Positions 41,281 to 53,886 of a stretch of DNA of 64,000 nucleotides are shown here, piece by piece. The notes beneath the pieces are model-generated. The model was not told the DNA's origin, did no database searches, and worked only from the letters and a program-made list of their open reading frames with translations. Source of the DNA: Coriaria nepalensis (lineage: Eukaryota > Streptophyta > Magnoliopsida > Cucurbitales > Coriariaceae). Each line of letters begins with the position of its first letter. The first letter of the stretch is position 1. Both the position numbers and the translations under genes were made by a program. Location of the stretch: NCBI GenBank assembly GCA_027186245.1, contig CP114482.1, positions 25,005,209-25,069,208 on the forward strand. The letters are read 5' to 3'.

Positions 41281-44200
41281 AAAAAGTAGAATTTTTTCGA
41301 CTTACTTTTAATTGATTTAATGACTAGAGAAGACTCAATGATATGATTTTAAGGCTAAACAAACGCATAATTGCGTTCAATAGATCAATTGGATGCTTTG
41401 CACAAAAGTTGTGTTTGAAATGCCAAAATAGAATCTGTTTGAATTGATTTCGTATGATTTATTGACTAAAAGTGGCTCAATGACTTGATTTTAAGGCTAT
41501 ACAAATGCATAGTTGCCTTCAAAAGATCCATTGCAAATTATGCACGAAAGTCAGGTTTCAAGTGCGAAAATAGATTTCGTTGGAATTGCTTTGAAGTGAT
41601 TTAATTACTTGAAGAGACACAATGACATGATTTCAAGGCTAAAGAATGGGTAATTTACTTGAATAGATCAATCGCAAGTTATGCACAAAAGTCTCATTTA
41701 AAGAGTGAAAACAGAATTCGTTCGAATTGCTTTCAAATGATTTGATGACAACAAGAGACTCAATGACATGATTTTAAGGCTAAAAAGATGCATAGGTGCC
41801 TTCAATGGTTGAATTGGAAGTTCTGAACGAAAGTCGTGTTTTAAGTGCGAAAAAGTAGAATTCTTTCGACTTACTTTTAATTGATTTAATGACTAGAGAA
41901 CACTAAATAACATGATTTTAAGGCTAAACAAACGCATAATTGCCTTCAATATATCAATTGTATGGATTGCACAAAAGTTGTGTTTGAAATGCGAAAATAA
42001 AATTTGTTTGAATTGATTTCGTATGATTTATTGACTAAAAGTGGCACAATGACCAGATTTTAAGGCTATACAAATGCATAGTTGCCTTCAAAATATCCAT
42101 TGCAAATTATGCATGAAAGTCGTCGTTGAAATGCGAAAATAGATTTCGTTCGAATTGCTTTGAAGTGATTTAATTACTAGAAGAGACTGAATGACATGAT
42201 TTGAAGGCTAAACAATAGGTAATTTACTTGAATAGATCAATCGCAAGTTATGCACAAAAGTCTCGTTTAAAGAGCGACAATAGGATTTGTTTGAATTGCT
42301 TTGAAATGATTTGATGACTACAAGAAACTCAATGACATGATTTTAAGGCTAAAAAGATGCATCGTTGCTTGAACGGTTGAATTGGAAGTTCTGAACGAAA
42401 GTCGTGTTTGAAGAGCGAAAAAATAGAATTTTTTCGACTTACTTTTAATTGATTTAATGAGTAGAGAAGACTCAATGACACGATTTTAAGGCTAGACAAA
42501 CGCATAATTTCCTTCAATAGATCAATTGCATGTTTTGCAGAAAAGTTGTGTTTGAAATGCGAAAATAAAAGTTGTTTGAATTGATTTCGTATGATTTATT
42601 GACTAAAAGTGGCTCAATGACATGATTTTAAGGCTATAGAAATGCATAGTTGCCTTCAAAAGATCCATTGCAAATTATGCATGAAAGTCGTGTTTCATGT
42701 GCGAAAATAGATTTCGTTGGAATTGCTTTGGAGTGATTTAATTACTTGAAGAGACACAATGACATGAGTTCAAGGCTAAAGAATGGGTAATTTACTTGAA
42801 TAGATCAATCGCAAGTTATGCACAAAAGTCTCATTTAAAGAGAGAAAATAGAATTCGTTCGAATTGCTTTCAAATGATTTGATGAGAACAAGAGACTCAA
42901 TGACATGATTTTAAGGCTAAAAAGATGCATAGTTGCCTTCAATGGTTGAATTGGAAGTTCTGAACGAAAGTCGTGTTTGAAGTGCGAAAAAGTAGAATTC
43001 TTTCGACTTACTTTTAATTGATTTAATGACTAGAGAACACTAAATAACATGATTTTAAGGCTAAACAAACGCATAATTGCCTTCAATATATCAATTGCAT
43101 GGATTGCACAAAAGTTGTGTTTGAAATGCGAAAATAAAATTTGTTTGAATTGATTTCGTATGATTTATTGACTAAAAGTGGCACAATGACCAGATTTTAA
43201 GGCTATACAAATGCATAGTTGCCTTCAAAATATCCATTGCAAATTATGCATGAAAGTCGTCGTTGAAATGCGAAAATAGATTTCGTTCGAATTGCTTTGA
43301 AGTGATTTAATTACTAGAAGAGACTCAATGACATGATTTCAAGGTTAAACAATGGGTAATTTACTTGAGTAGATCAATCGCAAGTTATGCACAAAAGTCT
43401 CGTTTAAAGAGCGAAAATAGAATTCGTCCGAATTGCTTTCAAATGATTTGATGACAACAAGAGACTCAATGACATGATTTTAAGGCTAAAAAGATGCATA
43501 GTTGCCTTCAATGGTTGAATTGGAAGTTCTGAACGAAAGTCGTGTTTGAAGTGCGAAAAAATAGAATTTTTTCGACTTACTTTTAATTGATTTAATGACT
43601 AGAGAAGACTCAATGATATGATTTTAAGGCTAAACAAACGCATAATTGCGTTCAATAGATCAATTGGATGCTTTGCACAAAAGTTGTGTTTGAAATGCGA
43701 AAATAGAATCTGTTTGAATTGATTTCGTATGATTTATTGACTAAAAGTGGCTCAATGACTTGATTTTAAGGCTATACAAATGCATAGTTGCCTTCAAAAG
43801 ATCCATTGCAAATTATGCACGAAAGTCATGTTTCAAGTGCGAAAATAGATTTCGTTGGAATTGCTTTGAAGTGATTTAATTACTTGAAGAGACACAATGA
43901 CATGATTTCAAGGCTAAAGAATGGGTAATTTACTTGAATAGATCAATCGCAAGTTATGCACAAAAGTCTCATTTAAAGAGTGAAAACAGAATTCGTTCGA
44001 ATTGCTTTCAAATGATTTGATGACAACAAGAGACTCAATGACATGATTTTAAGGCTAAAAAGATGCATAGGTGCCTTCAATGGTTGAATTGGAAGTTCTG
44101 AACGAAAGTCGTGTTTTAAGTGCGAAAAAGTTGAATTCTTTCGACTTACTTTTAATTGATTTAATGACTAGAGAAGACTTAATGACATTGTTTTAAGGCT

Positions 44201-44689
44201 AAACGAAAGCATAATTGCCTTCAATAGATCAATTGCATGTTTTAGACAAAAGTTGTGTTTGAAATGCGAAAATAGAATTTGTTTGAATTGATTTCGTATG
44301 ATTTATTGACTAAAAGTGGCACAATGACATGATTTTAAGGCTATACAAATGCATAATTGCCATCAAAATTTCCATTGCAAATTATGCATGAAAGTCGTGG
44401 TTGAAGTGCGAAAATAGATTTCGTTTGAATTGCTTTGAAGTGATTTAATTATTAGAAAAGACCCAATGACATGATTTCAAGGCTAAACAATGGGTAATTT
44501 ACTTGAATAGATCAATCGCAAGTTATGCACAAAAGTCTCGTTCAAAGAGTGAAAACAGAATTCGTTCGAATTGCTTTCAAATTATTTGATGACAACAAGA
44601 GACTCAATGACATGATTTTAAGGCTAAAAAGATGCATAGTTGCCTTCAATGGTTGAATTGGAAGTTCTGAACGAAAGTCGTGTTTGAAG
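41281..44689. repeat. Tetramer units after an alternation break
   Basis: At about 41,290 the text stops matching 36.7 kb and instead matches 39.59 kb (offset 1,707 bp, three HORs). Two GG-type D monomers therefore stand next to each other (41,010 and 41,580). The stretch 42.85-44.08 kb copies 38.87-40.10 kb at an offset of 3,982 bp, which is 7 x 569 minus 1. The missing base is a deletion near 42,366 (CGTTGCTTGAACGG, against CGTTGCCTTGAACGG elsewhere). Confidence 0.8.
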
Positions 44690-46270
44690 TGCGAAAAAAT
44701 AGAATTTTTTTGACTTACTTTTAATTAATTTAATGATTAGAGATGACTCAATGATATGATTTTAAGGCTAAAAAAACGCATAATTGCCTTTAATAGATCA
44801 ATTGGATGCTTTGCACAAGAGTTGTGTTTGAAATGCGAAAATAGAAGTTGTTTGAATTGATTTCGTATGATTTATTGAGTAAAAGTGCCTCAATGACCTG
44901 ATTTTAAGGCTATACAAATGCATAGTTGCCATCAAAATATCCATTGCAAATTATGCATGAAAGTCGTGGTTGAAGTGCGAAAATAGATTTCGTTTGAATT
45001 GCTTTGAAGTGATTTAATTATTAGAAAAGACTCAATGACATGATTTCAAGGCTAAACAATGGGTAATTTACCTGAATAGATCAATCGCAAGTTATGCACA
45101 AAAGTCTCATTTAAAGAGTGAAAACAGAATTCGTTCGAATTGCTTTCAAATTATTTGATGACAACAAGAGACTCAATGACATGATTTTAAGGCTAAAAAG
45201 ATGCATAGTTGCCTTCAATGGTTGAATTAGAAGTTCGGAACGAAAGTTGTGTTTGAGGTGCGAAAAAATAGAATTTTTTCGACTTACTTTTAATTGATTT
45301 AATGACTAGAGATGACTCAATGATATGATTTTAAGGCTAAACAAACGCATAATTGCCTTTAATAGATCAATTGGATGCTTTGCACAAGAGTTGTGTTTGA
45401 AATGCGAAAATAGAATTTATTTGAATTGATTTCGTATGATTTATTGACTAAAAGTGGCTCAATGACCTGATTTTAAGGCTATACAAATGCATAGTTGCCA
45501 TCAAAATATCCATTGCAAATTAAGCATGAAAGTCGTGGTTGAAGTGCGAAAATAGATTTCGTTTGAATTGCTTTGAAGTGATTTAATTATTAGAAAAGAC
45601 TCAATGACATGATTTCAAGGCAAAACAATGGGTAATTTACTTGAATAGATCAATCGCAAGTTATGCACAAAAGTCTCGTTTAAAGAGCAAAAATAGAATT
45701 CGTTCAAATTGCTTTCAAATGATTTGATGACCACAAGTGACTCAATGGCATGATTTTAAGGCTAACAAGATGCATAGTTGCCTTCAATGGTTGAATTGGA
45801 AGTTCTGAACGAAAGTCGTGTTTGAAGTGCGAAAAAGTAGAATTCTTTCGACTTACTTTTAATTGATTTAATGACTAGAGAAAACTAAATAACATGATTT
45901 TAAGGCTAAACAAACACATAATTGCCTTCAATAGATCAATTGCATGTTTTGCACAAAAGTTGTGTTTGAAATGCGAAAATAGAAGTTGTTTGAATTGATT
46001 TCGTATGATTTATTGACTAAAAGTGGCTCAATGACATGATTTTAAGGCTATAGAAATGCATAGTTGCCTTCAAAAGATCCATTGCAAATTATGCATGAAA
46101 GTCGTGTTTCATGTGCGAAAATAGATTTCGTTGGAATTGCTTTGGAGTGATTTAATTACTTGAAGAGACACAATGACATGAGTTCAAGGCTAAAGAATGG
46201 GTAATTTACTTGAATAGATCAATCGCAAGTTATGCACAAAAGTCTCGTTTAAAGGGTGAAAACAGAATTC
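44690..46270. repeat. 2,277-bp-spaced duplicate, copy 1
   Basis: This block matches 46,966-48,547 at an offset of 2,276-2,277 bp. Shared variants are TTAATTAATTTAATGATTAG in B, GCCATCAAAATATCC in C, GGAACGAAAGTTGTG in A, TTAATTATTAGAAAAGAC in D, and AAAGAGCAAAAATAG at 45,681 and 47,958. The extra base in the second interval comes from CAAATTAATTTGATG near 47,425. Confidence 0.85.
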
Positions 46271-46965
46271 GTTGGAATTGCTTTCAAATGATTTGATGAC
46301 AACGAGAGACTCAATGACATGATTTTAAGGCTAAAAAGATGCATAGTTGCCTTCAATGGTTGAATTGGAAGTTCTGAACGAAAGTCGTGTTTGAAGTGCG
46401 AAAAAATAGAATTTTTTCGACTTACTTTTAATTGATTTAATGACTAGAGAAGACTCAATGATATGATTTTAAGGCTAAACAAACGCATAATTGCGTTCAA
46501 TAGATCAATTGGATGCTTCGCACAAAAGTTGTGTTTGAAATGCGAAAATAAAATCTGTTTGAATTGATTTCGTATGATTTATTGACTAAAAGTGACACAA
46601 TGACATGATTTTAAGGCTATACAAATGCATAGTTGCCTTCAAAATATCCATTGCAAATTATGCACGAAAGTCGTGGTTGAAGTGCGAAAATATATTTCGT
46701 TCGAATTGCTTTGAAGTGATTTAATTACTAGAAGAGACTCAATGACATGATTTGAAGGCTAAACAATGGGTAATTTACTTGAATAGATCAATCGCAAGTT
46801 ATGCACAAAAGTCTCGTTTAAAGAGCCAAAATAGAATTCGTTCGAATTGCTTTCAAATGATTTGATGACAACAAGAGACTCAATGACATGATTTTAAGGC
46901 TAAAAAGATGCATATTTTCCTTCAATGGTTGAATTGGAAGTTCTGAACGAAAGTCGTGTTTGAGG

Positions 46966-48547
46966 TGCGAAAAAATAGAATTTTTTTGACTTACTTTTAA
47001 TTAATTTAATGATTAGAGATGACTCAATGATATGATTTTAAGGCTAAACAAACGCATAATTGCCTTTAATAGATCAATTGGATGCTTTGCACAAGAGTTG
47101 TGTTTGAAATGCGAAAATAGAATTTGTTTGAATTGATTTCGTATGATTTATTGAGTAAAAGTGGCCCAATGACCTGATTTTAAGGCTATACAAATGCATA
47201 GTTGCCATCAAAATATCCATTGCAAATTATGCATGAAAGTCGTGGTTGAAGTGCGAAAATAGATTTCGTTTGAATTGCTTTGAAGTGATTTAATTATTAG
47301 AAAAGACTCAATGACATGATTTCAAGGCTAAACAATGGGTAATTTACTTGAATAGATCAATCGCAAGTTATGCACAAAAGTCTCGTTTAAAGAGTGAAAA
47401 CAGAATTCGATCGAATTGCTTTCAAATTAATTTGATGACGACAAGAGACTCAATGACATGATTTTAAGGCTAAAAAGATGCATAGTTGCCTTCAATGGTT
47501 GAATTGGAAGTTCGGAACGAAAGTTGTGTTTGAGGTGCGAAAAAATAGAATTTTTTCGACTTACTTTTAATTGATTTAATGACTAGAGATGACTCAATGA
47601 TATGATTTTAAGGCTAAACAAACGCATAATTGCCTTTAATAGATCAATTGGATGCTTTGCACAAGAGTTGTGTTTGAAATGCGAAAATAGAATTTATTTG
47701 AATTGATTTCGTATGATTTATTGACTAAAAGTGGCTCAATGACCCGATTTTAAGGCTATACAAATGCATAGTTGCCATCAAAATATCCATTGCAAATTAT
47801 GCATGAAAGTCGTGGTTGAAGTGCGAAAATAGATTTCGTTTGAATTGCTTTGAAGTGATTTAATTATTAGAAAAGACTCAATGACATGATTTCAAGGCAA
47901 AACAATGGATAATTTACTTGAATAGACCAATCGCAAGTTATGCACAAAAGCCTCGTTTAAAGAGCAAAAATAGAATTCGTTCAAATTGCTTTCAAATGAT
48001 TTGATGACCACAAGAGACTCAATGACATGATTTTAAGGCTAACAAGATGCATAGTTGCCTTCAATGGTTGAATTGGAAGTTCTGAACGAAAGTCGTGTTT
48101 GAAGTGCGAAAAAGTAGAATTCTTTCGACTTACTTTTACTTGATTTAATGACTAGAGAAAACTAAATAACATGATTTTAAGGCTAAACAAACGCATAATT
48201 GCCTTCAATAGATCAATTGCATGTTTTGCACAAAAGTTGTGTTTGAAATGCGAAAATAGAATTTGTTTGAATTGATTTCGTATGATTTATTGACTCAAAG
48301 TGGCTCAATGACATGATTTTAAGGCTATAGAAATGCATAGTTGCCTTTAAAAGATCCATTGCAAATTATGCACGAAAGTCGTGTTTCAGGTGCGAAAATA
48401 GATTTCGTTGGAATTGCTTTGAAGTGATTTAATTACTAGAAGAGACACAATGACATGATTTCAAGGCTAAAGAATGGGTAATTTACTTGAATACATCAAT
48501 CGCAAGTTATGCACAAAAGTCTCGTTTAAAGGGTGAAAACAGAATTC
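46966..48547. repeat. 2,277-bp-spaced duplicate, copy 2
   Basis: Second copy of 44,690-46,270. It also contributes to a longer relation: AAGAGCCAAAATAG at 46,821 recurs at 55,361 (offset 8,540 bp, fifteen HORs plus five one-base insertions). The TTAATTATTAGAAAAGAC subtype of D is confined to roughly 44-48 kb and 55.8-56.4 kb. Confidence 0.83.
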
Positions 48548-50390
48548 GTTCGAATTGCTTTCAAATGATTTGATGACAACAAGAGACTCAATGACATGAT
48601 TTTAAGGCTAAAAAGATGCATAGTTGCCTTCAATGGTTGAATTGGAAGTTCTGAACGAAAGTCGTGTTTGAAGTGCGAAAAAATAGAATTTTTTTGACTT
48701 ACTTTTAATTGATTTAATGACTAGAGATGACTCAAGGATATGATTTTAAGGCTAAACAAACGCGTAATTGCCTTTAATAGATCAATTGGATGCTTTGCAC
48801 AAAAGTTGTGTTTGAAATCCGAAAATAGAATTTGTTTGAATTTATTTCGTATGATTTATTGACTCAAAGTGGCTCAATGACATGATTTTAAGGCTATAGA
48901 AATGCATAGCTGCCTTCAAAAGATCCATTGCAAATTATGCACGAAAGTCGTGGTTCAAGTGCAAAAATAGATTTCGTTCGAATTGCTTTGAAGTGATTTA
49001 ATTACTAGAAGAGACTCAATGGCATGATTTCAAGGCTAAACAATGGGTAATTTACTTGAATAGATCAATCGCAAGTTATGCACAAAAGTCTCGTTTAAAG
49101 AGCGAAAACTGAATTCGTTCGAATTGCTTTCAAATGATTTGATGACAACAAGAGACTCAATGACATGATTTTAAGGCTAAAAAGATGCATAGTTGCCTTC
49201 AATGGTTGAATTGGAAGTTCTAAACGAAAGTCGTGTTTGAAGTGCGAAAAAATAGAATTTTTTCGGCTTACTTTTAATTGATTTAATGACTAGAGAAGAC
49301 TCAATGATATGATTTTAAGGCTAAACAAACGCATAATTGCGTTCAATAGATCAATTGGATGCTTTGCACAAAAGTTGTGTTTGAAATGCGAAAAAAGAAT
49401 CTGTTTGAATTGATTTCGTATGATTTATTGACTAAAAGTGGCACAATGACCAGATTTTAAGGCTATACAAATGCATAGTTGCCTTCAAAATATCCATTGC
49501 AAATTATGCATGAAAGTCGTCGTTGAAATGCGAAAATAGATTTCGTTCGAATTGCTTTGAAGTGATTTAATTACTAGAAGAGACTCAATGACATGATTTC
49601 AAGGTTAAACAATGGGTAATTTACTTGAGTTGATCAATCGCAAGTTATGCACAAAAGTCTCGTTTAAAGAGCGAAAATAGAATTCGTCCGAATTGCTTTC
49701 AAATGATTTGATGACAACAAGAGACTCAATGACATGATTTTAAGGCTAAAAAGATGCATAGTTGCCTTCAATGGTTGAATTGGAAGTTCTGAACGAAAGT
49801 CGTGTTTGAAGTGCGAAAAAATAGAATTTTTTCGACTTACTTTTAATTGATTTAATGACTAGAGAAGACTCAATGATATGATTTTAAGGCTAAACAAACG
49901 CATAATTGCGTTCAATAGATCAATTGGATGCTTCGCACAAAAGTTGTGTTTGAAATGCGAAAATAGAATCTGTTTGAATTGATTTCGTATGATTTATTGA
50001 CTAAAAGTGACACAATGACATGATTTTAAGGCTATACAAATGCATAGTTGCCTTCAAAATATCCATTGCAAATTATGCACGAAAGTCGTGGTTGAAGTGC
50101 GAAAATATATTTCGTTCGAATTGCTTTGAAGTGATTTAATTACTAGAAGAGACTCAATGACATGATTTGAAGGCTAAACAATGGGTAATTTACTTGAATA
50201 GATCAATCGCAAGTTATGCACAAAAGTCTCGTTTAAAGAGCCAAAATAGAATTCGTTCGAATTGCTTTCAAATGATTTGATGACAACAAGAGACTCAATG
50301 ACATGATTTTAAGGCTAAAAAGATGCATAGTTGCCTTCAATGGTTGAATTGGAAGTTCTGAACGAAAGTCGTGTTTGAAGTGCGAAAAAG
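48530..50390. repeat. 5,125-bp-spaced duplicate, copy 1
   Basis: This block matches 53,655-55,515 at an offset of 5,125 bp (9 x 569 plus four one-base insertions). Shared variants are GTTTAAAGGGTGAAAACAG, GACTCAAGGATATG, GTGCAAAAATAG and the unusual GCGAAAAAAGAATCTG (49,391 and 54,516). The two copies flank the 1,709-bp tandem duplication, as expected if exchange between them enlarged this region. Confidence 0.83.
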
Positions 50391-50445
50391 TAGAATTCTT
50401 TCGACTTACTTTTAATTGATTTAATGACTGGAGAAGACTCAATGA

Positions 50446-52154
50446 TATGATTTTAAGGCTAAACAAACGCATAATTGCGTTCAATAGATCAATTGGATGC
50501 TTTGCACAAAAGTTGTGTTTGAAATGCGAAAATAGAATTTGTTTGAATTGATTTCGTATGATTTATTGACTCAAAGTGGCTCAATGACATGATTTTAAGG
50601 CTATAGAAATGCATAGTTGCCTTTAAAAGATCCATTGCAAATTATGCACGAAAGTCGTGTTTCAGGTGCGAAAATAGATTTCGTTGGAATTGCTTTGAAG
50701 TGATTTAATTACTAGAAGAGACACAATGACATGATTTCAAGGCTAAACAATGGGTAATTTACTTGAATAGATCAATCGCAAGTTATGCACAAAAGTCTCG
50801 TTTAAAGAGTGAAAACAGAATTCGATCGAATTGCTTTCAAATTAATTTGATGACGACAAGAGACTCAATGACATGATTTTAAGGCTAAAAAGATGCATAG
50901 TTGCCTTCAATGGTTGAATTGGAAGTTCGGAACGAAAGTTGTGTTTGAGGTGCGAAAAAATAGAATTTTTTCGACTTACTTTTAATTGATTTAATGACTA
51001 GAGATGACTCAATGATATGATTTTAAGGCTAAACAAACGCATAATTGCGTTCAATAGATCAATTGGATGCTTTGCACAAAAGTTGTGTTTGAAATGCGAA
51101 AATAGAATTTGTTTGAATTGATTTCGTATGATTTATTGACTCAAAGTGGCTCAATGACATGATTTTAAGGCTATAGAAATGCATAGTTGCCTTTAAAAGA
51201 TCCATTGCAAATTATGCACGAAAGTCGTGTTTCAGGTGCGAAAATAGATTTCGTTGGAATTGCTTTGAAGTGATTTAATTACTAGAAGAGACACAATGAC
51301 ATGATTTCAAGGCTAAACAATGGGTAATTTACTTGAATAGATCAATCGCAAGTTATGCACAAAAGTCTCGTTTAAAGAGTGAAAACAGAATTCGATCGAA
51401 TTGCTTTCAAATTAATTTGATGACGACAAGAGACTCAATGACATGATTTTAAGGCTAAAAAGATGCATAGTTGCCTTCAATGGTTGAATTGGAAGTTCTG
51501 AACGAAAGTCGTGTTTGAAGTGCGAAAAAATAGAATTTTTTTGACTTACTTTTAATTAATTTAATGACTAGAGATGACTCAAGGATATGATTTTAAGGCT
51601 AAACAAACGCGTAATTGCCTTTAATAGATCAATTGGATGCTTTGCACAAAACTTGTGTTTGAAATCCGAAAATAGAATTTGTTTGAATTTATTTCGTATG
51701 ATTTATTGACTCAAAGTGGCTCAATGACATGATTTTAAGGCTATAGAAATGCATAGCTGCCTTCAAAAGATCCATTGCAAATTATGCACGAAAGTCGTGG
51801 TTCAAGTGCAAAAATAGATTTCATTCGAATTGCTTTGAAGTGATTTAATTACTAGAAGAGACTCAATGGCATGATTTCAAGGCTAAAGAATAGGTAATTT
51901 ACTTGAATAGATCAATCGCAAGTTATGCACAAAAGTGTCGTTTAAAGGGTGAAAACAGAATTCGTTCGAATTGCTTTCAAATGATTTGATGACAACAAGA
52001 GACTCAATGACATGATTTTAAGGCCAAAAAGATGCATAGTTGCCTTCAATGGTTGAATTGGAAGTTCTGAACGAAAGTCGTGTTTGAAGTGCGAAAAAAT
52101 AGAATTTTTTTGACTTACTTTTAATTGATTTAATGACTAGAGATGACTCAAGGA
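50446..52154. repeat. 1,709-bp tandem block, copy 1 (three HOR units)
   Basis: This block is repeated at 52,155-53,863 with no difference noticed at any marker checked. TTCGATCGAA is at 50,821 and 51,391, then 52,530 and 53,100. AACTTGTGTTTG is near 51,650 and 53,359. GATTTCATTCG is near 51,829 and 53,538. AAGTGTCGTTTAAAGGG is near 51,939 and 53,648. AGGCCAAAAAG is near 52,021 and 53,730. The length is 3 x 569 plus two one-base insertions (CAAATTAATTTGATG) per copy. Confidence 0.92.
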
Positions 52155-53886
52155 TATGATTTTAAGGCTAAACAAACGCATAATTGCGTTCAATAGATCA
52201 ATTGGATGCTTTGCACAAAAGTTGTGTTTGAAATGCGAAAATAGAATTTGTTTGAATTGATTTCGTATGATTTATTGACTCAAAGTGGCTCAATGACATG
52301 ATTTTAAGGCTATAGAAATGCATAGTTGCCTTTAAAAGATCCATTGCAAATTATGCACGAAAGTCGTGTTTCAGGTGCGAAAATAGATTTCGTTGGAATT
52401 GCTTTGAAGTGATTTAATTACTAGAAGAGACACAATGACATGATTTCAAGGCTAAACAATGGGTAATTTACTTGAATAGATCAATCGCAAGTTATGCACA
52501 AAAGTCTCGTTTAAAGAGTGAAAACAGAATTCGATCGAATTGCTTTCAAATTAATTTGATGACGACAAGAGACTCAATGACATGATTTTAAGGCTAAAAA
52601 GATGCATAGTTGCCTTCAATGGTTGAATTGGAAGTTCGGAACGAAAGTTGTGTTTGAGGTGCGAAAAAATAGAATTTTTTCGACTTACTTTTAATTGATT
52701 TAATGACTAGAGATGACTCAATGATATGATTTTAAGGCTAAACAAACGCATAATTGCGTTCAATAGATCAATTGGATGCTTTGCACAAAAGTTGTGTTTG
52801 AAATGCGAAAATAGAATTTGTTTGAATTGATTTCGTATGATTTATTGACTCAAAGTGGCTCAATGACATGATTTTAAGGCTATAGAAATGCATAGTTGCC
52901 TTTAAAAGATCCATTGCAAATTATGCACGAAAGTCGTGTTTCAGGTGCGAAAATAGATTTCGTTGGAATTGCTTTGAAGTGATTTAATTACTAGAAGAGA
53001 CACAATGACATGATTTCAAGGCTAAACAATGGGTAATTTACTTGAATAGATCAATCGCAAGTTATGCACAAAAGTCTCGTTTAAAGAGTGAAAACAGAAT
53101 TCGATCGAATTGCTTTCAAATTAATTTGATGACGACAAGAGACTCAATGACATGATTTTAAGGCTAAAAAGATGCATAGTTGCCTTCAATGGTTGAATTG
53201 GAAGTTCTGAACGAAAGTCGTGTTTGAAGTGCGAAAAAATAGAATTTTTTTGACTTACTTTTAATTAATTTAATGACTAGAGATGACTCAAGGATATGAT
53301 TTTAAGGCTAAACAAACGCGTAATTGCCTTTAATAGATCAATTGGATGCTTTGCACAAAACTTGTGTTTGAAATCCGAAAATAGAATTTGTTTGAATTTA
53401 TTTCGTATGATTTATTGACTCAAAGTGGCTCAATGACATGATTTTAAGGCTATAGAAATGCATAGCTGCCTTCAAAAGATCCATTGCAAATTATGCACGA
53501 AAGTCGTGGTTCAAGTGCAAAAATAGATTTCATTCGAATTGCTTTGAAGTGATTTAATTACTAGAAGAGACTCAATGGCATGATTTCAAGGCTAAAGAAT
53601 AGGTAATTTACTTGAATAGATCAATCGCAAGTTATGCACAAAAGTGTCGTTTAAAGGGTGAAAACAGAATTCGTTCGAATTGCTTTCAAATGATTTGATG
53701 ACAACAAGAGACTCAATGACATGATTTTAAGGCCAAAAAGATGCATAGTTGCCTTCAATGGTTGAATTGGAAGTTCTGAACGAAAGTCGTGTTTGAAGTG
53801 CGAAAAAATAGAATTTTTTTGACTTACTTTTAATTGATTTAATGACTAGAGATGACTCAAGGATATGATTTTAAGGCTAAACAAAC
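52155..53886. repeat. 1,709-bp tandem block, copy 2
   Basis: Tandem second copy of 50,446-52,154. The match runs on to about 53,886, where this copy reads CGCGTAATTGCC against CGCATAATTGCG at the start of copy 2. By marker comparison it is the most recent-looking duplication in the window. Confidence 0.92.

Noticed and set aside
17641..44000. A true CENP-B box
   Set aside because: Only the TTCG....A half matches. The CGGG half required by the known consensus is absent (TGCT instead). Kept only as a low-weight observation.
50446..53886. The near-perfect duplication taken simply as an assembly artefact
   Set aside because: Possible but not preferred. Offsets around it are consistent with whole HOR numbers plus counted insertions, and similar tandem blocks of other sizes occur at 8.4 and 20.2 kb. 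Only long reads can settle it.
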